Positions 43,638 through 51,912 are shown, counted from the stretch's first letter. The stretch: 64,000 nucleotides of DNA from UBA4416 sp964543545 (GCA_964543545.1 CAZIYT010000005.1:473511-537510); one strand, 5' to 3'. The notes: generated by a model not told the origin, from the sequence alone. Translations and numbers: made by a program.

Positions 43638-44440
43638 ACCTGCCTCGTGTCCCTGTTGGTAGGAAAGCCGAAATCCAGCACTTTCACAAAACCGAAACCA
43701 AGGCCTATCGTGCTGGTCATCTTTTTGCCACGGCTTCTGAAAATACCGTTCTGCAGCTGAAAGCTAATGCCTTCGATGCCTCCCAGCACCTGGTCGGTGC
43801 CGTAGCGGATGCGCGGTCCGAAATAATATTTCAACTCCGGCTTCAGATCGTAATAGTAGCTGATATCAATCCCTGTGATGAAGTTGACGCCTTTGGTGCG
43901 CGTCACCGGCGAGCTCACAACCGTCCCGGTATTATTCGATGTTGAATTGGCGCTTGCCTGTGCCAACGCACCGAACGAATCGTAAGTAAGGCTCAGCGGG
44001 ATCTTGACGCCCACTGATTTATTGGCCAGTAAGCGCTCATAGGAAACGGTCAGGCGGCCGAAAAGCAACTCAGGGATATAAAATCCGAGGATGTTATCCG
44101 ATAGCTCCTGCTCCTTGAGCTTCCACTCTTTCATTTTCCGCTCCTTGCGCTGCTCGCGGGTTTCAAACACTTCTGCCGGTGCTGCTACCAAGGCTGTTTC
44201 CGAGCTGAAAATATATACCTGCCCGGTTTTGTATTCGGCGAGGATCACATCCGATTTGGGAACTGTAATGAGTGGAGCATTCGGAACGGTATCCCTGTAG
44301 GTAATCGTTTTTTCGGAAATGGCGATGATCTTGCAGGGCACCTGGCTTCCTTTGCGGAAGAACAGCTGATCCTGCGCATAGGCGCTGCCGCCTGCCAAAA
44401 CAAGCAACACAAACAGGGTATGTAAAGCGCGTACCATCAT
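43592..44440 (-). CDS. Exported outer-membrane-like beta protein (paralogue 1)
   Basis: A 282-residue protein from MMVRALHTLFVLLVLAGGSAYAQ (signal peptide, cleavage near AYAQ). A small N-terminal beta region follows (FFRKGSQVPCKIIAISEKTITYRDT ... PKSDVILAEYKTGQVYIF), then alternating-residue beta strands ending in WGSFTWRLGFRL, the look of a porin-like barrel. The start at 44440 follows the upstream stop (TAG, 44442-44444) by 1 nt; the longer start at 44497 would run into that gene. Its upstream neighbour encodes a protein of the same plan. Confidence 0.7.
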   Translation of the reverse strand: MMVRALHTLFVLLVLAGGSAYAQDQLFFRKGSQVPCKIIAISEKTITYRDTVPNAPLITVPKSDVILAEYKTGQVYIFSSETALVAAPAEVFETREQRKERKMKEWKLKEQELSDNILGFYIPELLFGRLTVSYERLLANKSVGVKIPLSLTYDSFGALAQASANSTSNNTGTVVSSPVTRTKGVNFITGIDISYYYDLKPELKYYFGPRIRYGTDQVLGGIEGISFQLQNGIFRSRGKKMTSTIGLGFGFVKVLDFGFPTNRDTRQVYPWGSFTWRLGFRL

Positions 44441-44441
44441 G

Positions 44442-45275
44442 CTAGAATCTATAACCAAAACAGTAACCGATATAGACTTTGGGGATGGCTTTCGCATCCG
44501 GGTTTTTAAGAGGAGAGCTGTAGGAAGGAATCCCTATCGCCGCAAAAAATTTCATGTTCAAAGTAGGTGTAATGCGGAACACCCAGCCATTATTGATCAT
44601 CACGGCTAGCTGCGAGCCGGTTTTTTTGGTAAGCACCGATTGGTTGTTAATGTAATCGTTATCTTCATAATCATAAGACATGTATTTTCCCAACAAACCC
44701 ACAAAATACTGGGCGCGCCTGGTATTGCGGGGCATGAAGCTGATTCCCAAACCGGCATCGTAATTTTTTTTGCTCTGCAACCAGGAGCTTCTGATGATGG
44801 CATTGAGCGGGCCGGTATTGGGATTAAAATTGTAACCACCCATGAAGGTCAGGCAAAGCCTGCTATCCAGGAGCTCTCTGTCGTAAAGCAAGGTCACATC
44901 CCCGTTCATCAGCGCCAGGGCATTGATCGAGATCAGGTTCTTATTGAGGTAATACAGGTTCAGCGGCTTTTTCCCGGCCATACCGGGGCGTGCCTGAGCC
45001 GGTTTTTCTTCCGACGATTTAGGCTGTAAGGCCGGAGGGTTGTCGTTGATGATCTGCGTGAAACCATCACTGTACCTGATCAGCACCACTTCGCGCTTCG
45101 AGATCACATAAACAGGCCCTTCGAGGTTGGAGAAATCCTTATACTTCACATCCGTGGTATTGACCTCCGTCACCTTCGCCTGAAATTTACTTCCCGAAAT
45201 GGTATAGATCATGTCCTGCGCATGCGCACAGACAACAATACCCAGGAAGAGAAACAGGCTCAAAACGGCTCTCAT
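44442..45275 (-). CDS. Exported outer-membrane-like beta protein (paralogue 2)
   Basis: A 277-residue protein with signal peptide MRAVLSLFLFLGIVVCAHAQ, an N-terminal module DMIYTISGSKFQAKVTEVNTTDVKYKDFSNLEGPVYVISKREVVLIRYSDG (shared in plan with paralogue 1), a Pro-rich linker and about eight beta strands ending IGYCFGYRF with a terminal aromatic residue, as in outer-membrane barrels. The two genes are adjacent and probably cotranscribed. Function unknown. Confidence 0.72.
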   Translation of the reverse strand: MRAVLSLFLFLGIVVCAHAQDMIYTISGSKFQAKVTEVNTTDVKYKDFSNLEGPVYVISKREVVLIRYSDGFTQIINDNPPALQPKSSEEKPAQARPGMAGKKPLNLYYLNKNLISINALALMNGDVTLLYDRELLDSRLCLTFMGGYNFNPNTGPLNAIIRSSWLQSKKNYDAGLGISFMPRNTRRAQYFVGLLGKYMSYDYEDNDYINNQSVLTKKTGSQLAVMINNGWVFRITPTLNMKFFAAIGIPSYSSPLKNPDAKAIPKVYIGYCFGYRF

Positions 45276-45335
45276 GCGGAAGCGAATAATTCAGTATAAA
45301 AATATGTATTAATAACTGATATAAAAACTCTTTAG

Positions 45336-45343
45336 TATATTTA
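45336..45343 (+). promoter_or_regulatory. Possible -7 element of the dlt-like operon
   Basis: TATATTTA matches the Bacteroidota TAnnTTTG consensus at 7 of 8 positions, about 60 nt before the carrier protein ATG at 45405. No clear -33 element is visible, so the assignment is tentative. Confidence 0.35.
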
Positions 45344-45404
45344 CACGGAAAACTTGCTGATACCAGATTGTTAATACCACACACCCAAAAACGACCATAA
45401 CGCC

Positions 45405-45638
45405 ATGCCGGGAACCATTGATGCCGTCAAAGAAAAGATCAAAGAAGTAGCATTCAAAAAAGTGAACGATGGAGATGAATTATTTCAATCGGGAATTCTT
45501 TCCTCCATTTTAGTCGTTGACCTGGCGACCTCGCTTGAAGACGAATTCGGCATTTCCATTCCGTTTACCGAGATCACGCTTGAAAATTTCAGCACCGCCG
45601 AAAAGATCAGCGCGTACATCGACGGCAAGAAAGGTTAA
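45405..45638 (+). CDS. dltC: Acyl/D-alanyl carrier protein, DltC-like
   Basis: A 77-residue four-helix carrier protein: VNDGDELFQSGILSSILVVDLATSLEDEFGISIPFTEI. The phosphopantetheine serine is S34 in GILSSI; the usual preceding Asp of the DSL motif is Ser here. The EDEFGIxIP segment is typical of DltC and stand-alone carriers. First gene of an operon with DltD-, DltX-, DltB- and DltA-like proteins, so it probably carries D-alanine or another amino/acyl group activated by the ligase at 48221. Confidence 0.88.
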   Translation: MPGTIDAVKEKIKEVAFKKVNDGDELFQSGILSSILVVDLATSLEDEFGISIPFTEITLENFSTAEKISAYIDGKKG

Positions 45639-45712
45639 GCCTTATGTTCAAAGCTGCCCGATCAAGGCAGAGTGCTTATTTTTCATAGTATACTATTCAA
45701 TAACAAAAAATA

Positions 45713-46939
45713 TTGGCCGGGTTTTTAAAAAATACCATACTCTTCCACCTCCTGCCGGCTGGTATTGCCATTGTTTTAGCTTATGTTTTTTTAGGCAGCA
45801 GCTATTCCGGCCCTCAGCAAGCAGTGGTGTCGCGCTTTTCGGCAAACACTCTAAACTCCCTGCATAACTTCGATAGGTTCTACCCGAACGACATCACGCA
45901 TGAAATGACACTGGCTGTCGCCCTGAAGAAACGCGTACCCGTGCTCTTCGGCTCCTCGGAGCTTACGTCACACCACTTACCGGGGATTGCCTACCGTTTT
46001 TTTTGCCGCGAACAGTCAAACGATCAATTCCTGGCCGTAGGACATGCCGGCTTTCAATGCCTCGCCATCCTCACCACGCTGGCGGCCAACAAGCCTGTTC
46101 TGAAAGAGTCTAAGATCACCATCATCCTCTCGCCGGGATGGTTTGAGAAACAATACGCCTCCGGCACTTCGCTCACCTCTTTCTTCGAGTTCTGCCCGCC
46201 CGGTTATTTGTACCAGATCTACCGGGACAGCAGCATCGACGCATCCACACGCCGTCACCTGGAGCAGTACATCTATAGCAATTACGACAAGATCAGCAAG
46301 CCCGACGCTGTACTCCGGGCCATGGGCAAAAAGAAAGAGCTCCCACTGAATTCGTTTTTCAACTACCCCTTTCAGAAAACAGACGATGCAGAAATTGCCC
46401 TGCAGGAGCAGCATGATTTCTACCTGACAGCCCAGAACCGCCTGATGAAGCAGCTTTCGGACCTTCATACAACGCCTTACCATTTCAGCAACAGGAATGT
46501 GAATTGGGATTCGCTTTTCAAGGCTTCGGAAAATAATTTTAAGCTCATCAGCAATACCAACGACATTGGCGTGGAGAACAGCTATTACGAAAGCTGGCTG
46601 AAAGATCACCCGAAAAAAAAGGTAGAGGCTGTTGACCTGGAACACAACCAGGAATACCAGGACTTCGAAGCCTTGGTGCATTTTCTGCAGGCAAACAAGA
46701 TCAAGCCCCTGTTTGTGATCATGCCGCTCAACCCGCTGGCACATGAGAACCTGGAAGTGCTGAGCCCAACCATGCAGAAGGTTTCAGGGCTCCTGGAGGA
46801 AAAAGGGTTCAAGACCCTGAACATGTACGAACAAAATGTAACATCCTACCGGAAGGGCGTTCTTGAAGACATCATGCATCCCTACGACCTGGGCTGGTAC
46901 CAGATCGACCGTTTCATTTTATCCAATTACCATGACTAA
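45713..46939 (+). CDS. dltD: DltD-like SGNH-type protein
   Basis: A 408-residue protein with one N-terminal membrane anchor (TILFHLLPAGIAIVLAYVFLG) and an extracytoplasmic catalytic domain. It carries the nucleophile motif LFGSSELT (S81/S82), a central IILSPGWFEKQ as in DltD, and the C-terminal DIMHPYDLGWYQID (D386-x-x-H389), together a Ser-Asp-His triad. In Gram-positives DltD completes transfer of D-alanine to teichoic acid. The start is TTG 45713; there is no in-frame ATG before the membrane anchor. Its last 8 nt overlap the dltX-like gene. Confidence 0.87.
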   Translation: MAGFLKNTILFHLLPAGIAIVLAYVFLGSSYSGPQQAVVSRFSANTLNSLHNFDRFYPNDITHEMTLAVALKKRVPVLFGSSELTSHHLPGIAYRFFCREQSNDQFLAVGHAGFQCLAILTTLAANKPVLKESKITIILSPGWFEKQYASGTSLTSFFEFCPPGYLYQIYRDSSIDASTRRHLEQYIYSNYDKISKPDAVLRAMGKKKELPLNSFFNYPFQKTDDAEIALQEQHDFYLTAQNRLMKQLSDLHTTPYHFSNRNVNWDSLFKASENNFKLISNTNDIGVENSYYESWLKDHPKKKVEAVDLEHNQEYQDFEALVHFLQANKIKPLFVIMPLNPLAHENLEVLSPTMQKVSGLLEEKGFKTLNMYEQNVTSYRKGVLEDIMHPYDLGWYQIDRFILSNYHD

Positions 46940-47084
46940 CACGCAACAGCTCCGCTTATTCCTGAGAAATGTCCTGCTCTATGCGGTGATCATTGTCGGC
47001 GGTTATTACCTATACCACTATAACAACAAGGACACTCATAACACACCGCATACGGATTTTTCCTTTGTTTACGCACAATTCTAA
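46932..47084 (+). CDS. dltX: DltX-like small membrane peptide
   Basis: A 50-residue protein with one membrane span (RNVLLYAVIIVGGYYLYHY) and the C-terminal end FSFVYAQF. Gram-positive DltX peptides end in FIYNDF or FIYNEF, so F-(I/V)-Y-x-x-F is kept; in that system the C-terminal tyrosine region is implicated in handing D-alanine from DltB to the acceptor (family knowledge). ATG 46932 overlaps the dltD-like stop by 8 nt and the stop TAA abuts the MBOAT start. The longer in-frame start at 46863 lies inside dltD and is not needed. Confidence 0.82.
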   Translation: MTNTQQLRLFLRNVLLYAVIIVGGYYLYHYNNKDTHNTPHTDFSFVYAQF

Positions 47085-48209
47085 ATGCTGCCTTTTACCA
47101 ACATAGACTTTTTTCTCTTTGCCCTGCTCTATGTGCTGGCCATCCGGCTCTTTGGCCTTTTCTCAGGCAAGCGCTATTATCCGCAGATCACCGCCTTACT
47201 AACGGTTATCTACCTTGTGTTCTACTTCCATTATACCGCGGCGGCCCTGGGCTATGTGGCCTTTACCTTTTTGTACATCCGCTTCCTCTCACAGCGCATT
47301 AATCATCGCCTGATCTCCGCCATCATCCTGGCCATCCCCATGGTATTACTCAAAGTACACCTCAATCCTCCTTTCCTCTACTTTGCCGGCTTATCCTTCG
47401 TGACCTTCCGCGCCATCCAGGTGAGCATTGATTATACGAAGGAAGACCGCCTGGATCTCATTCACTATTTCAATTTCCTGTTCTTTATTCCTTCCTTCTA
47501 CATCGGCCCACTCGACCGTTACAAGCGCTTCACAGAGAACAGCCGCAAAGGCTATGAATCCCTCGGCACAGCCATCACCCTGAGCGGCCTGCAGGAATTT
47601 CTGAAAGGCTTCGCTTATAAATTTATCATTGCCGAATTTATTTCGCGCTACTGGCTACAAGCGTCGCTGGAGAACGGCCTGAGCGCCGGAGAGCGCGTGA
47701 GCGACATTTACGCGTATGCCTTTTACCTCTTCTTCGACTTTGCGGGTTACTCGTCAATGGCAGTAGGCATGGGCAACCTGGTAGGCATTAGCCTCCCCTT
47801 CAACTTCAACAAGCCTTTCATCGCCGTCAACCCGCCCGACTTCTGGCAACGCTGGCATGCGTCTCTCACCAGCTGGCTGGGCGATTATTTTTTCAAGCCC
47901 TTTTACAAATGGCTTAACGGCTTTCAGAAACTCAAAAAAAGCCCCATCACCAAGCAAAACCTCGCTATCTTTTTCACCCTCTTCCTCATGGGCATCTGGA
48001 ATGGCTTCGAATCCAATTTTATCCTGAGTGGCTTGGTGTATGGTATCTACAGCGTAGTGCATAACACCTATGCTATTCAATGCCGCAAGCAGGACAAGGA
48101 TGTGGTGTTCGGGAACATGGACCCGAAAATCATCCGCTATATTTCTATTTTCATCATGTTTAACCTGATCTGCGTGGCACTGTATCTGTTCAGCGGCAGG
48201 TATCAATAA
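47085..48209 (+). CDS. dltB: MBOAT family protein, DltB-like, with altered active-site motif
   Basis: A 374-residue polytopic protein of the membrane-bound O-acyltransferase family: FFIPSFYIGPLDRYKRF, FDFAGYSSMAVGMGNLVGISLPFNFNKPF and NPPDFWQRWHASLTSWLGDYFFKPFYK are classic DltB/AlgI segments. The conserved motif GxWHG, whose His is essential in DltB and AlgI, reads GIWNG here (N306, codon AAT at 48000-48002). The second His of GLxHG is also changed (GLVYG), while H258 in RWH is kept and H326 lies a little downstream. The protein is otherwise intact, so it may act by a modified mechanism or be non-catalytic. Confidence 0.88.
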   Translation: MLPFTNIDFFLFALLYVLAIRLFGLFSGKRYYPQITALLTVIYLVFYFHYTAAALGYVAFTFLYIRFLSQRINHRLISAIILAIPMVLLKVHLNPPFLYFAGLSFVTFRAIQVSIDYTKEDRLDLIHYFNFLFFIPSFYIGPLDRYKRFTENSRKGYESLGTAITLSGLQEFLKGFAYKFIIAEFISRYWLQASLENGLSAGERVSDIYAYAFYLFFDFAGYSSMAVGMGNLVGISLPFNFNKPFIAVNPPDFWQRWHASLTSWLGDYFFKPFYKWLNGFQKLKKSPITKQNLAIFFTLFLMGIWNGFESNFILSGLVYGIYSVVHNTYAIQCRKQDKDVVFGNMDPKIIRYISIFIMFNLICVALYLFSGRYQ

Positions 48210-48220
48210 ACGAGCAGCTT

Positions 48221-49720
48221 ATGAGATACGACTTTCAAACCAATAACTTTACCGGAACAGAGGAGTTCGCGGAAAAGCCCTTCATTATTGGCTCCGACAG
48301 GATCCTGAGCGAAGAGGACATGTACGGATTGCATCACCGGCTTAGGGAAAAACTAAGGGCGCTGGAAATTCCAAAAGGACATCCCGTGTGCATCTATGGC
48401 GAAAAAGAAGCGCTGTTCCCGGTAGCGATGCTCACGCTGATCTCCCTCGACATTCCTTACATCCCCATCGATGCGATTATGCCGGCGGGCAGGATCGAAA
48501 AGATCAGGGAGCAAACGGGGAGCAAAGTCCTCATCAATTGCTCAGCCAAAACCTGCGAGGTTTCCTTTGAAATCCTTATCAACAAAGACCTTGAGATCAT
48601 ACAGGAGCAGACCGTTAGTGAATTTCCCACCTTAGCTAACGGTCCGGACCCTGTGCGTTATATCCTCTTCACCTCAGGGAGCACAGGAACCCCGAAAGGC
48701 GTACAGATCACGCGCAGCGCCCTCAACAGCTTTGTGGCATGGTACCTCACCTGGCCATTAATCAGCCCCGACTCCGTGTTTATGAACCAGGCGCCTTTCA
48801 GCTTTGACGTTTCCCTCTGCGACTTCATTGCCGCTTTCGGAAAGGGCAGCACGATGATCCTGAACGACTATGCGATCCTGAAAAGCGGGCTGGGCTTTTT
48901 AGAGCGCCTGAAACGCTATCATGCCACCACCCTGATATGCACACCCTCTTTTGTGCTGATCTATCTCTCGGTACCGGAGTTCAACGCAGAACAGTATCCT
49001 GCTATCAACCAGTTTATTTTTATGGGCGAGGAATTGCCGGTAGCTACCGTAAAAAAAGTCAGGCAGCGCTTCCCGGCGGCGAAAGTCGTGAACGCCTTTG
49101 GCCCAACGGAAGCTACCGTAGTAACCACCTACATCGACATTACGGATGCCGTGCTGGCAGAATACCCCAAAGCGCTGCCGATCGGTTATTGCAGGCCAAA
49201 TGCCGAAATGCTGATCCTGAATAAGGATGAGGAAAGCGGCATCGGTGAGATCGGCCTGGTGGGACAAAATCTGTCGATTGGCTATTTCAAGGATGAGGAA
49301 AAAACACAGCAGGCCTTTATCGTGGAAAACGGAAAACGCATCTACAAAACCGGTGATGTGGGCTATACCAAAAATAACCTGTTCTTCTACCTGGGCCGCA
49401 ACGACAACCAGGTGAAGCTGAATGGCTACCGCATCGAGCTGGAAGAGATCAGCAATGTGCTGCTCACGCATCCGCATATCAAAAATGCCACCGTCGTTCC
49501 CCTGACCAGCGGGCATGTTACCAAAAAGATCGTTTCCTTCGTCATTGTTGATGAAAGCGGCTTTCAGAACATGAATGAGGAGCTGAAAAGCTTTCTGCTG
49601 AACTACCTGCCCTCCTATATGATCCCTTCCGAGTTTATTGTGAAACAGGAGTTTCCCCTGAACAGCAATTATAAAACCGACAAAAAGGCCTTGCTGGAGG
49701 CTTATTTGAACGGCGATTGA
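48221..49720 (+). CDS. dltA: Adenylating ligase, DltA-like
   Basis: A 499-residue ANL-superfamily enzyme that would adenylate an amino acid and load it on the carrier protein. Motifs: P-loop ILFTSGSTGTPKG (148-160), NAFGPTEATV (291-300), KTGDVGY, LGRNDNQVKLNGYRIELEEI, LPSYMIPSEF and the catalytic lysine near K485 (NYKTDKKALL). Overall layout and length fit DltA (about 500). The residue matching the Cys near D-alanine in Bacillus DltA (FCGE, C269) is Met (FMGE, M268), so substrate choice may differ. Last gene of the operon, 11 nt after dltB. Confidence 0.87.
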   Translation: MRYDFQTNNFTGTEEFAEKPFIIGSDRILSEEDMYGLHHRLREKLRALEIPKGHPVCIYGEKEALFPVAMLTLISLDIPYIPIDAIMPAGRIEKIREQTGSKVLINCSAKTCEVSFEILINKDLEIIQEQTVSEFPTLANGPDPVRYILFTSGSTGTPKGVQITRSALNSFVAWYLTWPLISPDSVFMNQAPFSFDVSLCDFIAAFGKGSTMILNDYAILKSGLGFLERLKRYHATTLICTPSFVLIYLSVPEFNAEQYPAINQFIFMGEELPVATVKKVRQRFPAAKVVNAFGPTEATVVTTYIDITDAVLAEYPKALPIGYCRPNAEMLILNKDEESGIGEIGLVGQNLSIGYFKDEEKTQQAFIVENGKRIYKTGDVGYTKNNLFFYLGRNDNQVKLNGYRIELEEISNVLLTHPHIKNATVVPLTSGHVTKKIVSFVIVDESGFQNMNEELKSFLLNYLPSYMIPSEFIVKQEFPLNSNYKTDKKALLEAYLNGD

Positions 49721-49730
49721 GGCAGAGGCA

Positions 49731-49781
49731 AATGGAACGCGGATGACGCAGATCGGACGGATGAGAACAGGTTTAACCTGT
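49731..49781. repeat. Possible remnant of a GxxExxY-type flank and a small palindrome
   Basis: AATGGAACGCGGATGACGCA followed by GATCGGACGGAT resembles sequence that often flanks GxxExxY genes in other genomes (recalled, not checked). Next to it is ACAGGTT-T-AACCTGT (49767-49781), a short palindrome. No gene is associated. The rest of 49721-49934 shows only a possible -7 element near 49908-49915 (TACATTCG). Confidence 0.4.
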
Positions 49782-49934
49782 AAAATGCTATCATCGCTTC
49801 TTGTTCCTATGATTTCTATGTACTTATAGGCCTTCGCTGAAGTTTTAGCGCAAGCCTTGTGGTTTATAATAGCACACCCAAAGCATTAGAATTTCTCACC
49901 CGTTTTTCGTACATTCGTTGGCTGATTCAGAGCC

Positions 49935-51380
49935 ATGTTAAAACTAAAAAATTACATCAACGGAGAGCTGGTCGAGCCGCAATCCAAACAGTATATCGAT
50001 AATTACGACCCATCGCGTGGCGTGGTCTATTCCCATATTCCGGATAGCGATGAGCGCGATGCCGAAACGGCCATTGCTGCTGCCAAAGCAGCCTTCCCGG
50101 CATGGAGTATCCTGCCGAAAGACAAACGCTCCGCTTACCTGGTGAAGATTGCTGCCATCATCGAAGAACAGCTCCACGACCTTGCTGTAGCCGAAAGCCT
50201 CGACAACGGAAAGCCTCTGCACCTGGCTAAAACCGTTGATATTCCGAGAGCCGCCGCTAATTTCCATTTCTATGGAACCGGCATTCTGCACTATGCAGCG
50301 CATGCTCACAGCATGGAAGACACGGCTATTAACTACACGCTTCGCCAACCGGTGGGCGTGGCAGGCTGCATCTCTCCCTGGAACCTTCCGCTCTACCTCT
50401 TCAGCTGGAAAATAGCGCCGGCCCTGGCGGCTGGCTGCACGGTAGTTGCCAAGCCATCCGAAATCACGCCGATGACAGCTTACCTGCTTTCGGAGATCTG
50501 TATCAAAGCCGGCTTACCGAAAGGGGTTTTAAATATTGTACATGGCTACGGCCATAAAGTAGGGAACGCCATCGTCGGACATAAAGATGTGCCCCTGATT
50601 TCCTTTACTGGTGGCACCAAAACGGGTGCCGGCATTGCCTCTGTGGCAGCGCCGATGTTTAAAAAACTCTCCCTCGAATTGGGTGGCAAAAACCCGAATA
50701 TCATTTTCGCGGATTGCGATTATGAAAAAATGCTTTCTACCACCATGCTGTCGTCCTTCGCCAACCAGGGCCAGATCTGCCTCTGCGGCTCCAGGATCTT
50801 TGTAGAAAGACCAATCTATGAAAAATTCAAAGCGGACTTTGTCGCGAAAACGCAAAAGCTGACCATCGGCGCTCCTCTGGATGAAAAAACAAAGATCGGC
50901 GCCGTTGTTTCCAAGCCGCACATGGAAAAAATACTCTCCTATATCGAGCTGGCCAAAGAGGAAGGCGGAACGATTCTCTGCGGAGGCAGCAGGCAGACCG
51001 TTAGTGGTGAATTTGAGAATGGCTACTACCTACAGCCCACCATCATCGAAGGCCTTGCTTACGATTGCCGCACCAACCAGGAAGAAATCTTCGGGCCTGT
51101 GGTAACAATCATGCCTTTCGACACGGAAGAAGAGGTAATGATGTATGCCAACTCCACGCAATATGGCCTTGCTTCCACCGTATGGACACAGGACATTACC
51201 AAAGCCAACCGCGTGGCCCTGAACCTTCACACGGGTATCGTGTGGGTAAACTGCTGGCTGCTCCGCGACCTGAGAACACCTTTCGGTGGCGTGAAATCTT
51301 CGGGTGTAGGCAGGGAAGGCGGCTTCGAAGCGCTGGACTTCTTCACCGAACCGAAGAACGTTTGCGTTAAGTTAAAATAA
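49935..51380 (+). CDS. Aldehyde dehydrogenase, ALDH8/2-aminomuconate semialdehyde dehydrogenase-like
   Basis: A 481-residue NAD-dependent dehydrogenase. Cofactor and catalytic motifs are SPWNLPLYLFSWKIAPALAAG, SFTGGTKTG, LELGGK (E248) and NQGQICLCGSRIFVERP (catalytic C282). The QICLCG context and the C-terminal WVNCWLLRDLRTPFGGVKSSGVGREGG match the ALDH8/hydroxymuconic and aminomuconic semialdehyde group. A 2-aminomuconate-deaminase-like gene at 53379 supports a role in the kynurenine/tryptophan breakdown branch; pathway assignment is inference. Confidence 0.87.
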   Translation: MLKLKNYINGELVEPQSKQYIDNYDPSRGVVYSHIPDSDERDAETAIAAAKAAFPAWSILPKDKRSAYLVKIAAIIEEQLHDLAVAESLDNGKPLHLAKTVDIPRAAANFHFYGTGILHYAAHAHSMEDTAINYTLRQPVGVAGCISPWNLPLYLFSWKIAPALAAGCTVVAKPSEITPMTAYLLSEICIKAGLPKGVLNIVHGYGHKVGNAIVGHKDVPLISFTGGTKTGAGIASVAAPMFKKLSLELGGKNPNIIFADCDYEKMLSTTMLSSFANQGQICLCGSRIFVERPIYEKFKADFVAKTQKLTIGAPLDEKTKIGAVVSKPHMEKILSYIELAKEEGGTILCGGSRQTVSGEFENGYYLQPTIIEGLAYDCRTNQEEIFGPVVTIMPFDTEEEVMMYANSTQYGLASTVWTQDITKANRVALNLHTGIVWVNCWLLRDLRTPFGGVKSSGVGREGGFEALDFFTEPKNVCVKLK

Positions 51381-51402
51381 TTACGAATCGTACAAAAGAT
51401 TT

Positions 51403-51427
51403 GATTACGAATCAGTACGAATATACC
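51403..51427. repeat. Left terminal inverted repeat of the GxxExxY island 2
   Basis: GATTACGAATC-AGTACGAATATACC is the inverted copy of 51886-51912. Additional ACGAAT units lie at 51381-51388 and 51443-51450. Confidence 0.8.
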
Positions 51428-51473
51428 AATCAGGGTTAATCGATACGAATATATAAATCTGAAATAAATAATT

Positions 51474-51869
51474 GTGGGGAAGCCTATTCAAAATCAAGAA
51501 CTGATCTATCCTGAACTAAGCTACAAACTTGTAGGTTTAGCATACACAGTTTATAATGAATTAGGTCACGGGCATCTCGAAAAGGTTTATCAGAAAGCGT
51601 ACGCCAAAGAGTTAAAAGATGCAGGAGTTACATTTAAAGAGCAGGTTTCATACAAGGTTATTTACAAAGACGAAGTGATCGGAAATAATTACCTGGACTT
51701 CCTGATTGATGACATTATCATTATTGAATTGAAACGGGATGACTTTTATTCTAAAAAATACATCGATCAGGTATCTAATTATTTAAAAGTATCTGAATTG
51801 AAATTAGGTCTTTTAATCAACTTCACAAGTTCGGGGGTAAGATGCAAGCGGATCGTTAACTCGTTCTAA
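51474..51869 (+). CDS. GxxExxY family protein (copy 2)
   Basis: A 131-residue protein with GHGHLEKVYQKAYAKEL (the GxxExxY motif), then YLDFLIDDIIIIELKRDDFYSKKYIDQVSNYLKVSELKLGLLINFTS. The D-(x)n-ExK core parallels copy 1 at 4713, but the two are only distantly similar (for example GHLEKVYQ against GLLESVYE), so they are not a recent duplication. The start is GTG. It lies alone between the ALDH8 gene and thiL, in a segment bounded by terminal inverted repeats and AT-richer than its neighbours. Confidence 0.87.
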   Translation: MGKPIQNQELIYPELSYKLVGLAYTVYNELGHGHLEKVYQKAYAKELKDAGVTFKEQVSYKVIYKDEVIGNNYLDFLIDDIIIIELKRDDFYSKKYIDQVSNYLKVSELKLGLLINFTSSGVRCKRIVNSF

Positions 51870-51885
51870 AGTTGTTATAGGCATT

Positions 51886-51912
51886 CGTATATTCGTACTA
51901 AATTCGTAATCC
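51886..51912. repeat. Right terminal inverted repeat of the GxxExxY island 2
   Basis: CGTATATTCGTACTAAATTCGTAATCC is the reverse complement of the left repeat with a few mismatches; its complement reads GGATTACGAATTTAGTACG then AATATACG. It ends about 40 nt before thiL. Confidence 0.8.

Noticed and set aside
46016..46744. Minus-strand open frame of 242 codons inside the dltD-like gene
   Set aside because: Antisense to a gene with a visible Ser-Asp-His triad and operon context.
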